The notes: generated by a model not told the origin, from the sequence alone. A stretch of DNA of 64,000 bases from Mermis nigrescens (GCA_036768485.1 JAVLUZ010000142.1:20736290-20800289), one strand, 5' to 3'. Numbered from the stretch's first letter, positions 11,812 to 22,920 are shown. Numbers and translations are program-made.

Positions 11812-12247
11812 CATACCTGGGCAATGGATATTGGTTCTGAAGGTACCGGGGTCCCTTTTGTTGAGGTAGGTTGGTAGGTTGTTTGTTTAGCCAGTTGGTT
11901 AGTTGTTTGGTTTAAGTAGGTGGTTGGTTGGTTGTTTGATTGGCTAGTTGGCTGGTTAGTTGGCCGGTTAGTTGGTTGGTTGGTTGTAGCCAGTTGGTTG
12001 GTTGTTTGGCCGGTTGGATGGTTGTTTGGTTGGCTAGTTGGCTGGATGGTGGGCCTCTTAGTTGGTTGGTTGGTTGGCTAGTTGGTTGGTTGTATCATTT
12101 TCTCACTTTTTTATTTTTGGGTCATAAAATTCTACCCCCCCAATCAAAAACTGTTTTTCTGGCGCCACCCAGCCGGGTTTCTGAAGGTACCGAAGTACCT
12201 TCTGGCGCCACTAGGTGGCGCGGGTGGCGCGGCATTGCCCACCTGTG
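11812..12247 (+). mobile_element. hAT-like MITE, family V, with GGTT tandem core
   Basis: It starts CATACCTGGGCAATGG and ends GCATTGCCCACCTGTG, flanked by AGTCTGCC (11804-11811) and AGTCTGAC (12248-12255). The centre, about 11863-12093, is an imperfect GGTT/GGTTG/TAGTTGGC array. Outside the array are 'ttctgaaggtaccg' and 'tggcgccac' blocks. The copy at 44932-45995, in the opposite orientation, has a much longer array. The long Trp/Leu/Val-rich frame across the array is not a protein gene. Confidence 0.82.
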
Positions 12248-12255
12248 AGTCTGAC

Positions 12256-12740
12256 ACATATTTTTCGCAATATTATTTCCATGACGCGGTTTTTTTATAT
12301 TCGGCAAAGATATTTTTCGATGTACAAAGACTTTTCGGTACCGTCTTTGTACATGTACAAAGATTTTCGGGATGACAACAATTGCAAAAAAGGTCTAAAA
12401 TTCGCAAAAAGTTTCTGCGCGCGAGCCTAATTGAGTAATTGTGTGTTCCATATATCTTCATAATGGCAGAAATTATATTTCTAAAGAAAAATGTCAAATT
12501 TTTTGGGGCTTCGCGACAATTTTTAGTGATTTTTGCCATCAGAGACCCAGAAATTAGCTAAAATACGCTACCAAAGGTCGAACAATTCTGTTTTTACCAC
12601 ACTGAAATCGCTACTGTATCATATTATAGAAACCAAAAATTTGTGTGTACAAAATATATAAAAAAAGACTTTTGGGGACCATCTTTGTACATGTACAAAC
12701 GGACCTTGTACAAAAAACACTGTTCCATAGTCGTGATCAG
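12256..12740 (+). repeat. dispersed repeat, family D
   Basis: This is the best plus-strand copy of a repeat also seen (reverse) at 17570-18060, partly at 16960-17150, at 41855-42190, and in traces near 1540-1700 and 25490-25620. The hallmark is a perfect 20-bp palindrome, TCTTTGTACATGTACAAAGA, at 12344-12363. A second TTTGTACATGTACAAA-type block lies near its right side. It also holds a degraded copy of the GGCGC hairpin near 12505. No termini or target-site duplication could be defined. Confidence 0.5.
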
Positions 12741-13310
12741 CCTGTCGAAAATGCCCAAAAAAGGAAATTTTTAATAGGAAAACTACCCAGGCTCTTTGTC
12801 GCTTATTTCTGCAAATGTGTCGAATAGGGATAGTTTCATGCAAATCCTGGATGTTTTGAAAAGTAATTGTTATGTAGCTTTCAATCAAGTTTTAAGGTTA
12901 CCTACCTATATCCGGAATATTTGTTCTTGTGACATGTTTCAGGGATTTTCGACAGTTTTTGTTTGGACCATATTCTGAAATTACTACGGAAAATTTTGTG
13001 AAAAAACATCTTAAGGCTGAATTGTAACGTCGAAATTTTCATAAAATCAGTCTAATTTTGGTTCTGATATCTGTTTAAAAATAGTCAAACTTCATCACTT
13101 AAACTCTTAATCATAGTCAAAAATTGTCTGTCATTCTCGCTTTCTGCACAGATCTCATTTTCTGCGTAAAACCTGCGAAAACTCGAAGACATTAGTATTA
13201 CCCACTATGCAAAATATGATTTAGATAGTTTAAAGATTGAATATGAAGTGTTTTGAGCGCGCGTTTGAGACTAAATATGTAATAATTAATAATTGTGAAA
13301 TGCGTTTGGT

Positions 13311-14033
13311 TGACACATACCTCGTGTGTGTACGATATGTTAGCTAGCAGTAAGCGTACGTAGAAGCGCATGGTCGCGGGTTTCCTAGGTTTTCCTAGGT
13401 TTTCGGATGCGCTGATTCCATCAGTGACATTTTAAGAAAGCAGCTGCTGCTTGTTGGACTCAAACCGTGGACCTCTTGATTCAAAATCCGACGTCTTCAA
13501 TCGACGAAGACCGGTTCATTTCAATATTGGAGAGAGCTTTATTAACATCTTTTTGTATTGGTATACCGATCAGGGAGGTACATATCTGGGATTGTTTGAG
13601 AATTCAGATTAGTGCCAGACATGGGCTATGCCTAAGGCATAAATGGGAAAAATTGCTTCTGCTCGCTTCGCAATTTTCGCCCCATTATCTCAAGCTGAGT
13701 CAATGTGCTGGCACCAATGCGAATATACATAACTAAACCTAAACCTAGGACATTTGTAATAACAACCCATTGGATGTTTAAAACCATTTCCTAGGTTTAG
13801 GAATTTGACTGGTGCCTGAACCCTGCTTCCACAGCTGTACAGACAAATCCTATATTTCTTGTCATGCTTAGACTTTTAGTCGCTTATGCGCGAAACTTTG
13901 CACTTTAAAAATGTCACCGATGGAATCAGCGCATTCGAATACCTAGTAAAACCGCGACCAAGCGTTTCTACATACGCTTACTGCTAGCAAACTAAGCGCA
14001 CATACAAAAGGTAGGTGTCAACTAAACATAGGA
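13311..14033. mobile_element. family G element with >100-bp terminal inverted repeats
   Basis: The left arm (TTGGTTGACACATACC...) and the right arm (ending GGTAGGTGTCAAC...GGAATGCCGG) are inverted repeats of roughly 130 bp. Both contain 'gcgctgattccatc' and 'gtgacattt'. Between them, near 13455-13500 on the minus strand, is a 3'-half tRNA-like segment: a GGATTTTGAATC anticodon-arm-like stretch and a GGTTTGAGTCC box-B-like word. It is inserted in the family C element. It shares terminal sequence with copies at 14242-14840 and 50636-51129. Confidence 0.6.
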
Positions 14034-14241
14034 ATGCCGGGAAAAGTAAAGGAAAAAATCATTCTCAAATTTCATTCTGGGGGATGGGCACGTGCCCCCT
14101 ATGACCCCCTCCATGCAAACGGGTCTGATCAAGCCCGAAAACTTTTTTATTAGCAGCACAACTTCGATTCAATAAAAAATTCCAATTTAGTAAGTACACA
14201 ATCATATTTATTGAGTCATGTGGAAAAAACAGCGTTCCTTA

Positions 14242-14840
14242 CGGCATTCCTAAAGTAGGTTGACACCTCACCGTTAACCATAGGACATGCTATAAGATAT
14301 GCCTAATTACACAGGAGCCCTTGGTCAAGGTTTTCCTAGATTTTCGCATGCGCAGATTCCATCGGTGGCATTTTTAGACTGCAAAGATAAGCGCATAAGA
14401 GTGTAATATGTACCTAATCGTGATAAAAAAGTGAATTTTCTTTTTTAGAGCTTTACTTAAAACGATGGCTTTTATCTTTGATGACCATTGGTTGATCTTC
14501 ACCAATATCCTAGGCCTAGGCTTAGTTAGATGCATTAACATTAGTGCCAGTGCATGGGCTAAGTCTGAGATAAATAACGCAAAAATTGTGGAGCGAGCGG
14601 TCTGGCACCAATCTGAATTCTCAGGCAGTCTCAGAAACTTCCGTAGTCGGTTGTTCACTGATAACTTCGTTATTTACTCTCACAATCAGGCGGCGTAGCC
14701 GAGTGGTGAACGAATTGCGCTGCAGGGCGAGAGGTCTAAGGATCTAAACCCGGCAAGTGCAAGTTACTCGCTTAAGCGCTTATCTTGGCAGTCAAAAATG
14801 TCACCGACAAAATTAGCGCATGCAAAAAGTATTTTACCCA
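14242..14840. mobile_element. family G element carrying a tRNA-like core, right end damaged
   Basis: The left arm begins CGGCATTCCTAAAGTAGG TTGACACC and continues with 'catgctataagatatgcc' and 'gcgcagattccatcggtggc'. The right arm has the reverse complement of the inner part ('tgtcaccgac...ttagcgcatgc') but then loses similarity. The tRNA-like sequence at 14689-14760 lies just inside the right arm. Confidence 0.55.
14689..14760 (+). other. tRNA-like sequence (Ser/Leu type) inside a family G element
   Basis: It begins GGCGGCGTAGCCGAGTGG, giving a perfect A-box word TAGCCGAGTGG at 14696-14706. A degenerate B-box GGATCTAAACC lies at 14740-14750. The spacing is that of a tRNA with a type II-like length. 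The acceptor ends do not pair cleanly and the B-box has lost TTC, so it is not a functional tRNA. It resembles the head of a tRNA-derived SINE captured by a DNA element. Confidence 0.5.
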
Positions 14841-15127
14841 CACCCCACCTATGATGCAATTTTATACGTTTTTATCGACTTTAGGGTAAACAATTTCCGC
14901 CCCCCTGGAGAAAAATACGGGCTTCGCCTATGAACCGAAGTGTAGAAGAATTTATTGATCACGATAATGAGCAAGCTCACTTAATACTAATATATAATAA
15001 TACTTTATTACAGTCAAATCAAAGCAATTATTGCAACGTCCGGAAAAAACACATAAATACAAAAAAGATGCAAACTACAGTAAGTTATTAAGAAGGCAGA
15101 TCATATGATTAAAACAAAAACAGTCTA

Positions 15128-16203
15128 AAGTGACTTGGCAGTAATAATTTACAGTCAACTGCAAATGATATAGCACACAGTGTAATATTAGTTGCAGTCA
15201 AAAACCAGCGCCTTAGACTGCAAATAAGATCGGACACAGTGCAATATTATTTGCAGTTAAAAACCAGCGACCTTGACTGCAAATAATATAACATAGTGTG
15301 CTAAATTATTTGCAGTCTAGGCCGCTGGTTTTTGACTGCAAATAATATTTAAGTGTGTCCGACCTTATTTGCAGTCTAGGCCGCTGGTTTTGACTGCGAA
15401 TAATATTACACTTTATCCGATCTTATTGGCAGTCTAGGTCGCTGGTTTTTGACTGCAAATAATATTACATTGTGTGCTACCAGGGTTGGCAATGCTGGGT
15501 TTTTGGGGTTTTTGGGGTTTTGTGTTTTTTGGGTGCAAAAAATCATTGGGTTTTGGGTTTTTCGGGTTTTTTATCCACAGGTTACCAATTTTTCGAATAG
15601 ACTGAAATAAATACTGTAGGTGATTAAAATTGTATTTCAACCAATCTCTTTTTGTTTGCTTTCTGCTGTTCCTTTGACTAGTAAAGGCCAACCAACCTCA
15701 GTCTGGTCAACACAATGGCCATGCTCAAAAATATCAGCCCCTAGCTTACAATTACCATCATTTCTAAACATACTTGCAAGTGTGCAATTTAATTTTATAG
15801 AAAAATGGTTAAGAGCCTGATATTTCATCCCTATTTCCTAATATTTTTTGAGGACCAGTGCATTTTTGGATTAAAATCTGGTAATGTCCGAGCATTGAAG
15901 AGAGAGAAACATACATATATGTAGCAGTCGCAGTGAACGATCGATTTTGTTGTTGGATTTCAATATTAGCTGAATAAAGTTGTTGCTCTTTGTTTGTTTC
16001 GTGTCTTGCGGCTGTTGGAAGTATTCCCAGCTACTGTATATAGCTCTAGTTATCATTTCCATAAAAAAACCCCGATAAAACCTAAAAAAGCCAAAAAAAC
16101 CAGAAAAAACTGAAAATTCAAAACTTTCAAATCTGGGTTTTTTGATCCCTGTGTGCTACACATTATTTGCAGCTGGCTGCAAATAATTACTGCCAAAGTG
16201 ACT
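15128..16203. mobile_element. TA-flanked MITE (mariner-like) with internal palindromic repeats
   Basis: The ends AAGTGACTTGGCAGTAATAA and TTACTGCCAAAGTGACT are inverted repeats flanked on both sides by TA (15126-15127 and 16204-16205), the target used by Tc1/mariner elements. The left part (15145-15475) is a series of about 60-bp units built from TTGCAGTCTAGGCCGCTGG and TGCAAATAATATT. The first units are in inverted orientation to the later ones, so the region can fold on itself. A separate hAT element (15481-16151) is nested inside. It has no transposase. Confidence 0.65.
15481..16151. mobile_element. hAT-like element (CAGGGTTGGCAA ends)
   Basis: It starts CAGGGTTGGCAATGC and ends TTTGATCCCTG, flanked by a perfect 8-bp duplication TGTGCTAC (15473-15480 and 16152-16159). 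The subterminal DNA is a 'ttttggggtttt'-type repeat on the left and its complement 'aaaaaaacc' on the right. The interior has a 63-codon minus-strand frame (15828-15637) that looks somewhat protein-like (FEHGHCVDQTEVGWPLL). I cannot assign it to the transposase. The element is 671 bp and non-autonomous. Confidence 0.85.
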
Positions 16204-16959
16204 TATTCAGCAGGATAATGAGCAAAAAGGCACACGATTATAGCAAACAGTTTAAATCGATTTTTTTTTGCATTTTTTACAAAATAGCAACAAGTAAATT
16301 TTTTCACCCAAAACCTGCGGTGCGGTGCTTAAAACGGACAACAAGTGCGAAATTCGTAATATCAGCATGAAAAACAACCCCAAAATACCGACTGTAAATT
16401 TAAAAAATTAGAATGGAACGCAATAAGTACAGGAAGGAACCAATAGCAACGCATATACGTACCATACAATAAACGCACCCGACGTCTCGGCACGACCAGT
16501 GTTGCCAACCCAAATTTTCAAAAACCTCAAATCACTGGCCAAAAAAACCTCAAAAATTAGGGTAAAACCTCAAAATTTAGAAATGAATTCTATCCAGTGT
16601 ACAATAAGGTTTACAGGCTTTGTAGCTATTTTCATTTAAGCTTAGCCCAAATTTATGTGGTTCTGCTTAAGTGGATCTAATTTTATAGCTTTTACTCAGT
16701 TCAGGGTGGCCACTGGTTTCCTAAAATAAAATTCCCGAGTTTTTCCCGGGGTTTCTCGGGTGATTTATGGACAATTTCCCGGTTTTAAATCATGCTTTAA
16801 ACGCACACAATACACGCAGAAGTGTCATGATAAGAACATGAAAAAGGGTGAGGCACAAGCAACTTTTAATCAAACAAATGCAAATACTACACGAAACGTT
16901 TTGGAACAATCATAATTTCTTTTTCAATGATGCTAACGAGTTGTCGATAGCAGTTCTCG

Positions 16960-18060
16960 CAGCCTATAATATAGTACAGTAGCGATTTTAGTGTGGTAAA
17001 AGAGGGTTTTCGATCTTTGGTAGTGTATTTCAGCTAATTTCTGGGTTTCTCACGCCAAAAATTACTAAGAATTGACTCAAAATGGCGCAAAGCGCCGAAA
17101 AATTTGGCATTTTTCCATTCTAAATGCAAATTCTGCCATTTTAAAGATATATAGGACCAGTGGCGAATCTAGGATTTTCCTAAGGGAGGGGTATCCCAGC
17201 TTTTCCAAAAACAGTCAAAAATAGATCAAAAAATTTGTCCTTAACGCGCAAAATAGCGTTTTTTTGGTGCTTTACATTGTATACTTTTACATAAAATCAC
17301 TTGACGCAATATATTTTCTGAAAATTTTAAAATGTTAGACAATTTTGTGCGAAAAAATCATTAAATTTCTTTGACTTTAACAAAAATCTGGCGCGAAGCG
17401 CCGGAACATTTGTGGAATTAAGGCGGATAGACGTCTAGAAGCATAATTTACTGCTTGATTTCCTGTATTTATATCACTTGATGCGAAACATCGAAATTTT
17501 TGATTGAAAATAGAAGAAAACTATGCAAAAATAGCTGTTAAAATTGTTTTGAAACCTACATGAACAGAAAATGGCTTCAAGGCAGTGTTTTTTTGTACAA
17601 GGTCCGTTTGTACATATACAAAGATGGTCCCTAAAAGTCTTTGTACATTTTGTACACACAAATTTTTGGGTACTATGATATAGTACGGTAGCGACTTTAG
17701 TGTCGTAAAAACAGAGTTGTTCGACCTTTGGTAGTGTATTTTGGCTAATTCCTGGTTTTATGAGGGCAGAAATCATTAAGAATCGTCTTAAAACGGCGCG
17801 AAGCGCCGAAAAATTTGACATGTTTCCTTTCGAAATGCGATTTCTGCTATTATAAAAATATATAGGACACACAATTACTCATTTCGGCGCGAAGCGCCGA
17901 AAATTTTGCGAATTTCATACCTTTTTTGCAGATTTTGTCTTCCCGAAAATCTTTGTACATCTACAAAGACGGTCCCGAAAAGTCTTTGTACATCAGGGAA
18001 AATGTTTGCCGAATACAAAAAACGTGCTTCCATGTCGCCAAGAAAGTAAATAAATGTCAT
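16960..18060 (-). repeat. family D repeats with GGCGC hairpins
   Basis: At least two reverse-oriented copies: a partial one at 16960-17150 and a fuller one at 17570-18060 with its TTTGTACAT...GTACAAAGA blocks. Perfect GGCGCGAAGCGCC hairpins lie at 17390-17402, 17795-17807 and 17886-17898, with loop variants near 17085 and 18076. The short frame at 17474-17872 runs across the repeat and is not a gene. Confidence 0.55.
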
Positions 18061-18189
18061 TAATAGGTATCATCCGGCGCGTAGCGCCGGAAAAATTAGA
18101 GAAGTTATAATCACTGACGGCCAAAAATCATTGCAAATTGCTTATCCATTCTTTATCTCGCCAAATATTTTTGGCCAATAGGGGGTGTC

Positions 18190-18525
18190 AATATGACCAC
18201 TAGAGCTGTGCAATTCGTAAATTTTGCTACCCATATGTCTAAAACATGGTGAGAATCAAATAGACACCCTCTTAAATAAAGGCCATTTTCTGCATAAAAC
18301 CTGTGCAGAACAGAAGAAATAGATGCAAAATACGCTTTAGGTTGTATAAAGACTAAAAATCGAGCGTTTAAACCGCGCGCTTGGGAATAAGTAGACTCTA
18401 ATCATAATTTTGAAATTTTTAGCGATTTTGGCTAAAAAAAGCGATGGGGGAGTAAAGGGAAAAATCATTCTTATATTTCATTTCGGGGGTCACGTGTTCC
18501 CCCTATCCTCCGGGATACGGGCCTG
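18190..18525 (+). mobile_element. hAT-like family C fragment, left part missing
   Basis: It matches the compact copy at 47874-48321 from 'accactagagctg' onward and ends GGGATACGGGCCTG at 18525. The left terminus is absent, so no duplication can be scored. Confidence 0.55.
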
Positions 18526-19330
18526 ATTACCCCTGTTAGATTATTGGACAAACAGGTCTATACCTACCTAGTCAATGCAAACAATACTCCAGTGAAAGGA
18601 ATTTAGAGATTCTAAGCTGCGTACAATAAATGCTTTGTATGATTAGAAAATCGAAGATAAATTTGTTATTCATAATTAATTATAATTACGTTTGGCACAC
18701 CGTTCCGTAGTCAGGTCAAGTGTTTTACCAAATGGGACAACGCAAAAAAGAAATCCATTTTACTTATAGGCAGATGAAAGATGAAATTCACAAAACAGTT
18801 TTATTTATTTATTTTTTCAAATCAAGTTTTACATTGCGAACATGGGCCTGACTAAAAAAAGAAGCGCAACACATGTTTAGTAGATATAGATATGCGACGT
18901 AGGTAAGTATGCGGAATCAGAACGCATGCGTGTATGAACATTATTCAATTGGAAATAAAAGCTAATATTGACGTTAAAACAAATGACTAAATCCTACTCT
19001 GTGCACCTGCACAAGCCACAAAGTAAGCAAAAAAGGTTAATTCGAACTTCTTCAGTTTGGGGTTAGTAATGAAATTTCTTGTTGTTGTTGTGCTTTTCAT
19101 ACGTTTTATGCATGTGGTAGCACTCCTGCTTAGGTTATTACTCCCATGTTGGTTGATTATTAAGTACTCCAGCTTACTTTGAGATTATAGGCGTTACCAT
19201 GGAACTCACTAGCACGTTTTAGGCAGTTCACTTCAGTGTCAGTTCCTCCAATTCAATCAATTGCGTCACGAGCAAAGCGACGTTAAAATTAGCTACAGTA
19301 GTTAACACAATATTTTAACTGTAATCGATA
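18526..19330. other. unassigned sequence
   Basis: AT-rich DNA in which I see neither exons nor family members, lying within the putative 16497-19492 element. Confidence 0.4.
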
Positions 19331-19499
19331 TCTAGCTCGCTTATTTTAGAAAACCTCAAATTTTCACCAAAACCCCAAAAAAACCTCAAAAATTTTCAAA
19401 AACCTCAACAAAAACCCCAAAAAATAAAACTCAAAAACCTCAAACGTAAAAAAAACCTCAAAATTTGAGGTAAAACCCCCTGTTGGCAACCCTGGGACG

Positions 19500-19640
19500 T
19501 CCATGTTGCCAGGTCCCAAAATTCAGATTCTCCTGCACAGAGGTAAAATTGGGGAAAAATTCTCCTGCAATTCTCCTGAAAATATTTTGATTCTCCTGAA
19601 AATTCTCCTGGCTCATATTTTGCAGGAAAGGTTAGTACAG
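19500..19640. repeat. TTCTCCTG interspersed repeat block, left
   Basis: Starts near GTTGCCAGGTCCC. It contains at least six TTCTCCTGAA-type words within about 120 bp. A matching block at 22955-23130 ends GCACCTGGTAAAC. The two could be the subterminal repeats of one large element spanning 19.5-23.1 kb, but no target-site duplication was found. Confidence 0.45.
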
Positions 19641-20164
19641 CAGATCTACAATTGTATGTACACATGCATATCAAGCATGCTCAGGCCAATTTACCTTGGT
19701 TCACCCAACTATTTTATTCTGATCTCTTGCCTGTTAATCCTAAGGACACTCAAGGCTAAATAATGAACATTAATTCTCTCACAAAAAGCTCATCGAGCAT
19801 ATCTGCATTATACAGGCAGATGCAAAAATAATGGAAGACTGATGCTGCACACAAAGTATAACATTTTATTCAACATCAACAGCTGACAAACATTCAATAA
19901 CAGATTCCTGATCTTCATCAGGATATACTGCTCAGGGGCCTAAGCTAAAGAGGTCGCATTGTTTACAATACACATTATTCGAAAAAACAGTTTCTGTGCT
20001 TAAAACAGTGACCGCCAATTTTCAGTTGCACTTACATCATCAAAAATTTCTGGAAAGAGCCCTGTTTGCAATGTCTTTTGAAAAATAAATAATACTTTAT
20101 TACTAATTGTATGTACTTCAGTAGCAAGCAAATCCTTACGTTTTGAAATATATCAAAAAATGTT

Positions 20165-21261
20165 TATAGGCGCTTTGCAAACACCGTTTTTTCCCAGCGA
20201 TTTGGTTGACATTATAGACCGAACCCAGAAATTTTTTTCCACTTTTTCCGACTTTTTCCACATTTTTTGGGAGGTCTAAAAACGTTCAAAAATAGAGCGC
20301 CTGTGTTGAAAAATCAGTGTTTTTAAGTGGAAAATTTTATGTACACATACATAGCTGTGTTTGATGCACTTTTTGTATAAAAATTTCGCGCTCTACAAGA
20401 ATATCACAATCGGTAACGTTATTTATGTTGAAACTTGAATTTCCTTCCTTCAGTAAAGCATTTGTAGCCAATTCTGAAGTCGTTTTTGACAATTAAAACT
20501 ATAATTTATCAAATGGCGCTGAAGCGCTAGAAAATTTCGAAATTTTAGCTCTCTAAATCATTTTTGCATTTCAAAACTGTGCAGAAGGTAAGGATTTTCA
20601 ATCGTAGTGGAGTTCTAGGACCAGATTATCGATAAAAAATGCTGCCATTGACGCCGCCATGTTTTAAACATCAATAACAAGTAAGAATTAAATCTAATTG
20701 GCGCAAAGCGCCAAAAATTTTTTGTAGTTTCACTTCTCTGAAAACGCATTTTTGCATTACAAAAACTAACCGAATCCGTGCAGAAAATAAGGATTTTCAA
20801 TCGTAGTAAAGTTCTAGATCAAATTTTTCGATAAAAATGCTGCAGTTCACGCGGGCGCGGGCTCAAATACTAATAATAAAAAAGAATTAACCACCCGCGC
20901 GAAGCGCCGAAAAATTTTTTGTAGTTTCAATTTTCTAAGACGCATTTTTGCATTGCAAAAACTAACTCAATCCGCGCATAAGATAAGGATTTTCAATCGT
21001 AGTGAAGTTCTAGACCAGATTGCTCGATAAAAAATGCTGCGCATTGGCGCGCGCGGCTTAAGGATTACTAATAAGTAAGAATTTAACTCACCTCCGGCCG
21101 CAAGCGCCGAAAAATTTTCTGAAGTTATAACTCTCTAAACGCATTTTTAACATTACATAAAGTTTCCACAAATGCCAACCAAGCCCAAAATTTTTTCCAT
21201 TTCCCAAAATTTTGGTTACAAGAATTTAAAGTGGAAAAAACGGTGTTTGCAAACGTCTATG
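20165..21261. mobile_element. family H element with four tandem hairpin units
   Basis: The termini TATAGGCGCTTTGCAAACAC and GTGTTTGCAAACGTCTATG are inverted repeats. Inward of each are 'gttttttccc' and 'gtggaaaaaac' blocks. The interior is a tandem array of four units of about 185-200 bp starting near 20514, 20699, 20894 and 21096. Each unit has a GGCGC-type hairpin, then 'gcatttttgcatt', 'aaggattttcaatcgtagt' and 'cgataaaaaatgctgc'. No clear target-site duplication was found. Related sequence recurs at 50200-50600 in the opposite orientation. Confidence 0.65.
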
Positions 21262-21293
21262 AAAACTGATAAAAACAATTAGACGGTGTAAAG

Positions 21294-22122
21294 TAGAGCT
21301 GTGCCGGGGCCGCCTTTTTTGCCGGGGCCGGGGCCACATATGCCAGAGATTCGAGCCTGGCCGGAGCCAATAATAGCGTGCATGACCATGCTTATAGTAC
21401 GACCCTGCCCTACCCCTTATATGTACCTATGCATATATTCTTGCTTGTAGATATGCACGTCAAGCGTTAATATTTGTTGGGATTACAAGATATAACAGAA
21501 TATGGGCATCGGGGGATCTAAACCCCCAGAATTCACTTTCTCCCCCCCCCAAAAAGAATCCGCTAGACACCCCAGAAATTGATTTTCAGAATTTTTTCTG
21601 TTTTTCTGCGGTTTTTTGATGCTAATGGATAGCTCTCATTGAGAAACGCGAGAAAACGGTGTTTTTTCGCTCTACCATATATTATCAGGCACTTTTTTGA
21701 CTTTGAAAAATTTTGGACTCCCTAGAAGTTTTGAGCTGCCCATGTATGGATTTAACTCCTCTGACTTGGATGCGTTTCTCAATGTGCTTTACTTTGCACT
21801 TTTTTAGGCTTATTATTCTATTTGTTCTGATAGACGTAGCTGTCTGCTACCAAGCAAGCTGGAAATGCCCGTCTATATGAATTGCAATTTAAAATATGTC
21901 AATTTTGATTATTAATTAGAAATTTTCACCAATCTGACATAGTGAAATAAAGATTTGAATTAGCAAGATCTGTGGTTTGCTTGAAATTGAGTTTGAAGGT
22001 AAATCTGCCCAAAACATTATCAATTTTCTACATTATAATCAACTCTAACATTGGCCCGGTCCTCGGTGCCGGGGCCAGCCTGGCCCCGGCCCCGGGCCGG
22101 GGCCGGCCCCGGCACAGCTCTA
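21294..22122. mobile_element. hAT-like element with GGGGCC subterminal repeats
   Basis: It begins TAGAGCTGTGCCGGGGCCG and ends with its complement, ...CCGGCACAGCTCTA. The flanking 8-bp duplication GTGTAAAG is perfect (21286-21293 and 22123-22130). GC-rich subterminal CCGGGGCC repeats stand out in an otherwise AT-rich region. A family A copy (21497-21748) is nested inside. It has no transposase. Confidence 0.88.
21497..21748 (-). mobile_element. hAT-like MITE, family A, nested
   Basis: It ends GAGCTGCCCATGTATG. It carries the family A interior (gcggttttttgatgc, gatagctctcattgagaaacg, acggtgttttttcgc). It is flanked by GATATAAC (21489-21496) and GATTTAAC (21749-21756), an 8-bp duplication with one change. 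Its left terminus has drifted. Confidence 0.75.
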
Positions 22123-22171
22123 GTGTAAAGCTATGTATTTCTGCACCCCGTGATATTAAGTGAATAAAATA

Positions 22172-22191
22172 AATGAATGAATGAATGAATG
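22172..22191 (+). repeat. AATG microsatellite, probable LINE 3' tail
   Basis: 'aataaaataaatg' followed by AATG repeats looks like the 3' end of a plus-strand LINE of which little else remains. Confidence 0.5.
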
Positions 22192-22326
22192 ATTTACTAC
22201 GGAAGCACGAAACTTATTTGGATATAGTTATAACTTTCAACACTTAGGTCTTAACTATGAACGAAATAAATTTTAATGCGAAAGATCTCTAAGTATAAAA
22301 TTATATACAACTAACTAACTACAGTA

Positions 22327-22920
22327 TGAATGAATGAATGAATGGGCGAATTAATTTATTACTGAAACGCGACAATTACGAAAAGATGTAAAAGAGTAAT
22401 AAAACGTACGGTCAATAGAATAAAAGCGTACAGCAAAAGGCGATGAGCGAGTCATGAAAATGACGATTTAAGCCCGCCCTATAATAAATTTTTGGACAAG
22501 TCGACATCAATTAATCTAGATTAGAATATATTTAAGTTAGGGGAAGAGACTACAAAATCAGGTAAGGTGATTCCAAAACAGAGATATACTCATAGAAAAA
22601 GTCAAATTTTTGTAAATTAGAACGGACAAGAGTGAACAACTGGCTTGAAACGATTTGTGCAGCGAGTAGTATTTTGATTAAAAAAGCACAAAAAAATCTG
22701 TCATGGAAAGACAAGATTTTTGACTAATAATTTGATACATCATACATAAGCAAACATGAAGGCGACGCAATTTAATCGGACACAATGCTGGGTTGGTTAA
22801 AGGCGTTCGTCGTAAGAAAGAGGGCTATGATATCCAACTATGTATTTAGTAAATTTACGCTGAAGAGCCTCCAGCCTGTTGATATCACTAATATAAGAAG
22901 TGTAGCAAGTAAGTGCTTTT
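22327..22920 (-). mobile_element. CR1-like LINE, 3' fragment with CATT tail
   Basis: Read on the minus strand, it contains the LINE C-terminal signature YISDINRLEALQRKFTK followed by SYDERL. Several frameshifts and stops follow, down to a 3' end with a CATT tandem tail at 22327-22345. It is a 5'-truncated, decayed copy. Confidence 0.65.

Larger units (their letters stand above)
11157..14127. mobile_element. hAT-like element, family C, split by nested insertions
   Basis: The outer ends are CAGGCCCGCATCCAGG at 11157 and AACGGGTCTG at 14127. They are flanked by a perfect 8-bp duplication ATCAAGCC (11149-11156 and 14128-14135) nearly 3 kb apart. A compact 448-bp copy at 47874-48321 shows the unbroken interior. 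Against it, this copy is split by the family T element at 11233-11463, by foreign sequence from about 11572 to 13145 (which contains family V and family D repeats), and by a family G element at about 13311-14033. Fragments matching the compact copy resume between each insertion. It is non-coding. Confidence 0.8.
16497..19492. mobile_element. probable hAT-like element with AAAACCTCAA subterminal repeats
   Basis: The left end CAGTGTTGCCAACCC and the right end CTGTTGGCAACCCTG are inverted. Both are followed inward by runs of 'aaaaacctcaaa'. This layout is common in hAT elements. No matching 8-bp duplication was found (GGCACGAC on the left, GGACGTCC on the right), so the ends may belong to different copies. 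The interior holds family D repeats, a CAGTGGCGAATCTAGG hAT-type end at 17159, a family C fragment (18190-18525) and unassigned DNA. Confidence 0.4.

Noticed and set aside
11940..12248. Frame rich in Trp, Leu, Val and Ser, looking like a membrane protein
   Set aside because: It runs through the GGTT array of a family V MITE; the mirrored copy at 44777-45178 shows the same artefact.
14689..14760. Functional tRNA gene
   Set aside because: The B-box is degenerate, the acceptor stem does not pair and the sequence is repeated inside family G elements.
15140..15480. Regularly spaced repeats resembling a CRISPR array
   Set aside because: The units are imperfect, self-complementary and present in both orientations inside a transposon of a eukaryotic genome.
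16497..19492. Confident single hAT element
   Set aside because: The inverted ends fit, but the 8-bp flanks do not match, so only a tentative call was kept.
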